Positions 59,957 to 64,000 of a DNA stretch of 64,000 bases are shown here, one piece after another. Where the stretch lies: NCBI RefSeq assembly GCF_002242685.1, contig NZ_NBIM01000010.1, positions 7,562-71,561 of the forward strand, read 5' to 3'. Below the pieces are notes generated by a model. That model did not search any database and was not told the DNA's origin. It worked only from the letters and a program-made list of their open reading frames with translations. Origin of the DNA: Oceanimonas doudoroffii. Lineage in GTDB: Bacteria > Pseudomonadota > Gammaproteobacteria > Enterobacterales > Aeromonadaceae. A program made the position numbers and the translations under genes. Within the stretch, counting starts at the first letter, position 1. The number at the start of each line of letters is the position of its first letter.

Positions 59957-60325
59957 TTATTTGAGCTCAACAGAAGCACCGGCTTCTTCGAGTTCTTTCT
60001 TCAGTGCTTCGGCTTCGCCTTTGCTCAGCTGCTCTTTAACAGCGGCAGGAGCGGACTCAACCAGACCTTTGGCTTCTTTCAGGCCCAGGCCGGTGGCGCC
60101 GCGAACGGCCTTGATAACGGCAACCTTGTTGGCACCGGCACCGGTCAGGATTACGTCGAACTCGGTCTGCTCTTCGGCAGCAGCGGCACCGGCGTCACCG
60201 GCTACGGCTACGGCAGCAGCGGCAGAAACGCCGAACTTCTCTTCCATGGCTTCAATCAGTTCAACAACCTGCATTACAGACATTTCTGCAACGGCTTCGA
60301 TGATTTGGTCTTTAGTGATAGACAT
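59957..60325 (-). CDS. rplL: Ribosomal protein L7/L12
   Basis: Stalk protein of the large subunit, which recruits translational GTPases. The 122-residue protein shows the N-terminal dimerisation helix ([21 protein letters not shown]), an Ala-rich hinge ([18 protein letters not shown]) and the C-terminal domain with [12 protein letters not shown] and [12 protein letters not shown]. It follows rplJ by 54 bases. Confidence 0.99.
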   Translation of the reverse strand: MSITKDQIIEAVAEMSVMQVVELIEAMEEKFGVSAAAAVAVAGDAGAAAAEEQTEFDVILTGAGANKVAVIKAVRGATGLGLKEAKGLVESAPAAVKEQLSKGEAEALKKELEEAGASVELK

Positions 60326-60379
60326 GACTCAAATTCCTAATGTTCTGAAGTATACGGTAATCAAGCAGCCAAACGCGCC

Positions 60380-60883
60380 TTAGGCGGCTTCGGCTTCTTT
60401 CTTGTCGCGCAGGGCAGCAAAGGTACGAACCAGCTTGCCAGCGGAGGCTTCTTTCATGGTCGCCATCAGCTTCGCAATTGCTTCGTCGTAAGTCGGCAGC
60501 TTGGCGAGGCGGTCAATGTCGGCCGCAGGGATAAATTCGCCCTCGAAAGCCAGACCTTTCACCTCAAACGCGCTTTGCTCTTTGGCAAAGTCCTTGAACA
60601 GACGAGCGGCAGCGCCCGGGTGCTCATTGGAGAACGCGATCAGGGTCGGACCAACGAATACCTCTTTCAGGCACTCGTAGCTGGTCTCTTCCACTGCCAG
60701 GCGAGCCAGAGTGTTACGGACTACCTTGAGGTAGATACCGTTTTCACGGGCTTGCTTGCGCAGGGTGGTCATGGCAGCCACAGTCACGCCGCGAGAATCG
60801 GCAACGACTGCAGACAGGGCGCCCTTGGCAGCTTCGTTGACTTCAGCAACAATTGCTTTTTTGTCGTCGAGTCTTAATGCCAT
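60380..60883 (-). CDS. rplJ: Ribosomal protein L10
   Basis: Base of the L7/L12 stalk and translational repressor of its own operon in complex with L7/L12. The 167 residues begin [20 protein letters not shown] and contain [19 protein letters not shown] and [17 protein letters not shown] precedes the ATG by nine bases. The 238-base leader upstream is the expected control site. Confidence 0.98.
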   Translation of the reverse strand: MALRLDDKKAIVAEVNEAAKGALSAVVADSRGVTVAAMTTLRKQARENGIYLKVVRNTLARLAVEETSYECLKEVFVGPTLIAFSNEHPGAAARLFKDFAKEQSAFEVKGLAFEGEFIPAADIDRLAKLPTYDEAIAKLMATMKEASAGKLVRTFAALRDKKEAEAA

Positions 60884-61121
60884 TGGCTAAACTCCTGGAT
60901 TCCACCTGGGAAATTCCCAGATTAAACACACGCCTCTATACAGAGGCACCAAGGTGGCGAATTCCAGAAGAAAGAAAATGCTTTCTAACTGGGTCCCGGC
61001 ACCATCTACGCTGGAACATTAAGCCTTGCGGCTCCAGCGGTCTTGGACGGGAGTCGAAGCCCCCAACCAAATAACAAGGCGCAAAATTCTACGAGAATTG
61101 CCGCGCCTTGTAAATGCTTAA
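60884..61121 (-). promoter_or_regulatory. rplJ leader (L10-type autoregulatory RNA), with rplA-distal hairpin
   Basis: The long untranslated stretch before rplJ matches the position and size of the E. coli L10 leader, which binds L10–L7/L12. GC-rich complementary pieces (for example CCGCTGGAGCCGCAAGGC) support folding. At 61075-61112, arms CAAGGCGC and GCGCCTTG with an inner AATTCT/AGAATT pairing form a hairpin just after rplA. Placement rests on context; binding motifs were not verified. Confidence 0.65.
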
Positions 61122-61820
61122 TTAAGCAACATCCAGACCGGATTGATCAACAGCCAGACCGGCGCCCATGGTGGTGGACAGGCTGACTTTCTTGATGTAC
61201 TGGCCTTTGGAAGAAGCGGGCTTGGCACGCTTCAGGGCGCCCAGCAGGGCTTCCAGGTTGCCTTTCAGCTTGTCGGCATCGAAGTCGGCCTTGCCGATGG
61301 TGGTGTGGATGATACCGTTCTTGTCGTTACGGTAGCGCACCTGACCAGCCTTGGCATTCTGCACGGCTTCGGCAACGTTCGGGGTCACGGTGCCAACCTT
61401 GGGGTTCGGCATCAGACCGCGCGGGCCCAGAATCTGGCCCAGCATACCCACAACGCGCATGGCGTCGGGAGAAGCGATAACCACGTCAAAGTTCAGTTCA
61501 CCGGCTTTAACCTGCTCGGCCAGGTCTTCCATGCCTACCAGGTCGGCACCGGCAGCCTTGGCGGCTTCGGCGTTGGCGCCCTGAGTGAACACGGCAACGC
61601 GTACGTCACGACCGGTGCCGTGGGGCAGCACGGTGGCGCCACGTACGTTCTGGTCGGATTTACGAGCGTCGATGCCCAGGTTAACGGCTACGTCGATGCT
61701 TTCAACGAACTTGGCGGTGGCCAGTTCTTTCAGCAGGGCGATGGCTTCGTTGATTTCGTACTCGCGAGTGGCATCTACACGCTCACGGATGGTACGCATA
61801 CGCTTGGTCAGTTTAGCCAT
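61122..61820 (-). CDS. rplA: Ribosomal protein L1
   Basis: 23S rRNA-binding protein of the E-site stalk and translational repressor of rplKA. The 232 residues begin [16 protein letters not shown]. The signature region reads [15 protein letters not shown], and the [20 protein letters not shown] and TIGKADFD blocks are typical. It lies four bases after rplK. Confidence 0.99.
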   Translation of the reverse strand: MAKLTKRMRTIRERVDATREYEINEAIALLKELATAKFVESIDVAVNLGIDARKSDQNVRGATVLPHGTGRDVRVAVFTQGANAEAAKAAGADLVGMEDLAEQVKAGELNFDVVIASPDAMRVVGMLGQILGPRGLMPNPKVGTVTPNVAEAVQNAKAGQVRYRNDKNGIIHTTIGKADFDADKLKGNLEALLGALKRAKPASSKGQYIKKVSLSTTMGAGLAVDQSGLDVA

Positions 61821-61824
61821 GGTC

Positions 61825-62253
61825 TCAGCCCTCCACTACCAGGCCCATGGAACGGGCAGAACCTTCGAGGCAACGCACGCGGGCGTCAACGTCAGCACCG
61901 GTCATGTCCGGAGTCTTGACGGCGGCGATTTCTTCCAGCTGAGCACGGGTCACGGTACCAACCTTGGTCTTGTTCGGTACACCGGAACCGGACTTGATGC
62001 CGGCAGCTTTCTTCAGCAGGAAGGCTGCGGGCGGAGTCTTGGTTTCAAAGGTAAAGGAGCGATCGCTGTATACGGTGATAACAACCGGGATCGGAGAGCC
62101 CTTTTCCAGGCTGTCTGTACGGGCGTTGAACGCCTTACAGAATTCCATGATGTTAACACCGTGCTGACCCAGGGCAGGACCTACGGGCGGGCTCGGGTTA
62201 GCTGCACCAGCTGCAACCTGCAGCTTGATGTACGCTTGTACTTTTTTAGCCAT
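61825..62253 (-). CDS. rplK: Ribosomal protein L11
   Basis: Binds the GTPase-associated region of 23S rRNA and is needed for RelA activation. The 142 residues include the proline-rich hinge [24 protein letters not shown] and the C-terminal [16 protein letters not shown]. It is the first gene of rplKA, preceded by a 129-base spacer with the nusG terminator. Confidence 0.99.
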   Translation of the reverse strand: MAKKVQAYIKLQVAAGAANPSPPVGPALGQHGVNIMEFCKAFNARTDSLEKGSPIPVVITVYSDRSFTFETKTPPAAFLLKKAAGIKSGSGVPNKTKVGTVTRAQLEEIAAVKTPDMTGADVDARVRCLEGSARSMGLVVEG

Positions 62254-62320
62254 TGATAATTACCTCAAAAATGGGTGTTAGCGCCTCGGAGCAGTACTCC
62301 TCTAACGGCTCCCCAACAAT

Positions 62321-62355
62321 AAAAGGGCGGCAAATTGTAGTGCAATTTGCCGCCC
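62321..62355 (-). terminator. Terminator of secE-nusG
   Basis: Arms GGGCGGCAAATTG and CAATTTGCCGCCC pair around five bases, followed on the minus strand by TTTT. It separates secE-nusG from rplKAJL. Confidence 0.88.
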
Positions 62356-62382
62356 TGCTCAAGCCTTGCGCTCGAAATATGA

Positions 62383-62925
62383 TCAGGTTTTCTCGACCTG
62401 ACCAAACTCCAGATCTACCGGGGTGGAACGACCGAAGATCAGCACGGACACCTTGAGTCGGCTCTTTTCGTAGTCCACTTCTTCCACCACGCCGTTAAAG
62501 TCGGCGAAGGGACCATCGGACACCCGCACCACTTCGCCCGGTTCGAACAGGGTTTTGGGTTTCGGCTTGTCCACCGCGTCCTGCAGGCGGTTGAGGATGG
62601 CATCGGCTTCCTTGTCGGAAATCGGCGCCGGGCGTTCGGGGGTGCCACCGATAAAGCCCATGACGCGGGGAATGCTGCGCACCAGGTGCCAGGTGCCATC
62701 ATTCATCTGCATTTGCACCAGCACGTAGCCGGGAAAGAATTTGCGCTCGCTCTTGCGCTTCTGACCGGCACGCATTTCCACCACTTCCTCGGTGGGTACC
62801 AGCACTTCGCCGAATTGATCTTCCATGCCGTGCATTTTGATATGTTCACGCAGCGACTTGGCTACGCGGCCTTCATATCCGGAAAACGCCTGGACCACAT
62901 ACCAACGCATTCTTTGTTCTGACAT
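62383..62925 (-). CDS. nusG: NusG, transcription elongation/termination factor
   Basis: Bridges RNA polymerase with Rho or with ribosomal protein S10. The 180 residues begin [21 protein letters not shown], with [10 protein letters not shown] in the NGN domain and the KOW motif [20 protein letters not shown]. RfaH, its specialised paralogue, is also in this window. It starts nine bases after secE. Confidence 0.98.
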   Translation of the reverse strand: MSEQRMRWYVVQAFSGYEGRVAKSLREHIKMHGMEDQFGEVLVPTEEVVEMRAGQKRKSERKFFPGYVLVQMQMNDGTWHLVRSIPRVMGFIGGTPERPAPISDKEADAILNRLQDAVDKPKPKTLFEPGEVVRVSDGPFADFNGVVEEVDYEKSRLKVSVLIFGRSTPVDLEFGQVEKT

Positions 62926-62934
62926 GGTGAATCC

Positions 62935-63306
62935 TTATACTCCGGTTACCAGGTTGACCAGCCACACCAGCAGGCCATCCAGCAAAAACAAAAACAGGCC
63001 AACCAGGGCGGTCACGGCCAGTACGATAAGCGTGGTCTGAATGCTTTCCTGACGGGTCGGCCAGACCACCTTGCGCATTTCCAGGCGAGATTCCCGGGCA
63101 AAGGCAAAGCTGCTTTTTCCCTTTTTGGTCTGATATGCCAGCAGACCAGCAATTCCTGCTGCCACTACCACGCCGGCAGCGCGAATGAAGACCGCCAGGT
63201 CACTGTAAAGATAATTGGCGACCACGGCTGCGATCAGAATAATGAAAACCAGACCCCACAGCAGGGTATCCTTGGCCCCGCCCTGGTTCTCGGTATTTGC
63301 ACTCAT
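62935..63306 (-). CDS. secE: SecE, preprotein translocase subunit
   Basis: Essential clamp subunit of the SecYEG channel. The 123 residues show three membrane segments (about 13-30, 36-55 and 92-118), as in E. coli, and the conserved amphipathic motif EMRKVVWPTRQESIQTT before the last one. It forms a two-gene unit with nusG, between hairpins on both sides. Confidence 0.97.
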   Translation of the reverse strand: MSANTENQGGAKDTLLWGLVFIILIAAVVANYLYSDLAVFIRAAGVVVAAGIAGLLAYQTKKGKSSFAFARESRLEMRKVVWPTRQESIQTTLIVLAVTALVGLFLFLLDGLLVWLVNLVTGV

Positions 63307-63345
63307 AAGCTACCTGTCTAAATATTCCGAGTCCGTTACAGACGC

Positions 63346-63366
63346 AAAAACCCCGCCGACGGCGAG
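63346..63366 (-). terminator. Terminator between tRNA-Trp and secE
   Basis: On the minus strand CCTCGCC and GGCGGGG pair (one G·U) around three bases and are followed by five T. It begins only six bases after the tRNA CCA end. Confidence 0.8.
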
Positions 63367-63371
63367 GTAAG

Positions 63372-63448
63372 TGGCAGGGGCGGAGGGACTCGAACCCCCA
63401 ACCGTCGGTTTTGGAGACCGCCGTTCTACCAATTGGAACTACGCCCCT
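63372..63448 (-). tRNA. trnW: tRNA-Trp (anticodon CCA)
   Basis: The full cloverleaf folds by hand. The acceptor AGGGGCG pairs with CGCCCCT, the D stem is GTTC/GAAC, and the anticodon loop CTCCAAA holds CCA. The T arm is GGGGG TTCGAGT CCCTC, with one G·U pair. The encoded 3' end is CCA. The top of the anticodon stem would be a G·A mismatch (27-43). It lies between tuf and secE. Including CCA it is 77 bases. Confidence 0.97.
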
Positions 63449-63455
63449 AATACAA

Positions 63456-63480
63456 CAAAGCCCCTATTATAGGGGCTTTG
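63456..63480. repeat. Hairpin between tuf and tRNA-Trp
   Basis: Perfect 11-bp arms CAAAGCCCCTA and TAGGGGCTTTG enclose three bases. The T-run is poor on the minus strand, so it may allow read-through into the tRNA or serve as a processing signal. Confidence 0.7.
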
Positions 63481-63500
63481 TGAAGCGATTGTAAGCGCTA

Positions 63501-64000
63501 TTACTCGATGATTTTGGCTACAACGCCGGCACCAACGGTACGGCCACCTTCACGGATGGCGAAGCGCAGACCTTCTTCCATCGCGATGGGAGCGATCAGG
63601 TTCACGTCCATCTTGATGTTGTCGCCAGGCATGACCATTTCAACGCCTTCCGGCAGTTCGATGGTACCGGTCACGTCAGTAGTACGGAAGTAGAACTGCG
63701 GACGGTAGCCCTTGAAGAACGGAGTGTGACGGCCACCTTCGTCCTTGGACAGAACGTACACTTCGGACTCGAAACGAGTGTGCGGAGTGATGGTGCCCGG
63801 CTTGGCCAGAACCTGACCACGCTCAACATCTTCACGCTTGGTACCACGCAGCAGAACACCAACGTTCTCACCGGCACGGCCTTCGTCCAGCAGCTTGCGG
63901 AACATTTCAACGCCGGTACAGGTGGTCTTGGTGGTGTCTTTGATACCAACGATTTCCACTTCTTCACCAACGCGAACGATACCACGCTCTACACGACCGG
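63501..64000 (-). CDS. tuf: Elongation factor Tu (C-terminal part)
   Basis: EF-Tu brings aminoacyl-tRNA to the ribosome. About 166 codons are visible; the GTPase domain lies beyond the right edge. The frame enters with [14 protein letters not shown] and continues through [60 protein letters not shown] and [15 protein letters not shown]. These are domains 2 and 3. The position before secE corresponds to E. coli tufB. Confidence 0.98.
   Translation of the reverse strand, partial: GRVERGIVRVGEEVEIVGIKDTTKTTCTGVEMFRKLLDEGRAGENVGVLLRGTKREDVERGQVLAKPGTITPHTRFESEVYVLSKDEGGRHTPFFKGYRPQFYFRTTDVTGTIELPEGVEMVMPGDNIKMDVNLIAPIAMEEGLRFAIREGGRTVGAGVVAKIIE

Overview
The window is chromosomal DNA from a gammaproteobacterium of fairly high GC content. 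Gene content, protein similarity to Escherichia coli and Vibrio, and a tuf–tRNA-Trp–secE arrangement suggest a marine or estuarine member of the Aeromonadales (Oceanimonas, Oceanisphaera or Zobellella type). That placement is an inference from recalled protein sequences and gene order, not from a search. No prophage, insertion sequence, CRISPR array or rRNA operon is visible. Almost every gene belongs to a core family.

Layout. 1-2.6 kb: end of the methionine importer operon metNIQ, then rfaH. 2.7-7.6 kb, minus strand: arcB, dgt and a short LysM/inverse-autotransporter outer-membrane protein, arranged like an operon. 8.3-14.2 kb: glutamate synthase gltBD, divergent from arcB. 14.6-17.7 kb: mtnN, cbiB, btuF and yadS. 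17.8-23.7 kb: tyrS, an M23 endopeptidase, a HIT protein, a glutaredoxin, erpA, hemL and a VOC protein. 23.8-28.5 kb: hrpB and mrcB. 28.8-31.6 kb: a CHASE-GGDEF-EAL protein and thpR. 31.6-40.5 kb: sfsA, then dksA-gluQ-pcnB-folK-panBCD, then yadGH and hpt. 41-46.3 kb: ubiX/mpl, ppa, a TIGR03899-like gene and cysG. 46.9-51.2 kb: cysJIH. 51.4-64 kb: the transcription/translation cluster tuf, tRNA-Trp, secE, nusG, rplKAJL, rpoBC, all on the minus strand. From dgt to hpt the gene order mirrors the E. coli region hpt...dgt, with local insertions (gltBD and others).

Functional links. cysG makes the siroheme used by the sulfite reductase hemoprotein CysI, with CysJ and CysH in a separate operon. Both promoters carry the same AT-rich motif at exactly the same distance from the start codon. 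CbiB and BtuF together suggest uptake and salvage of cobinamide or cobalamin. folK-panBCD groups folate and pantothenate synthesis with RNA-processing genes.

The most unusual material is intergenic. Three gaps (after gltD, upstream of hpt, and between cysG and cysH) are filled with shuffled pieces of one mosaic repeat family. One 69-bp module of that family occurs three times, each as a hairpin whose outer stem changes on both sides so that pairing is kept, and one copy forms the hemL terminator. Other points are an apparent AUU start codon in pcnB, an unlisted 28-codon membrane-peptide reading frame, and a tandem heptamer repeat between cysJ and rpoC.
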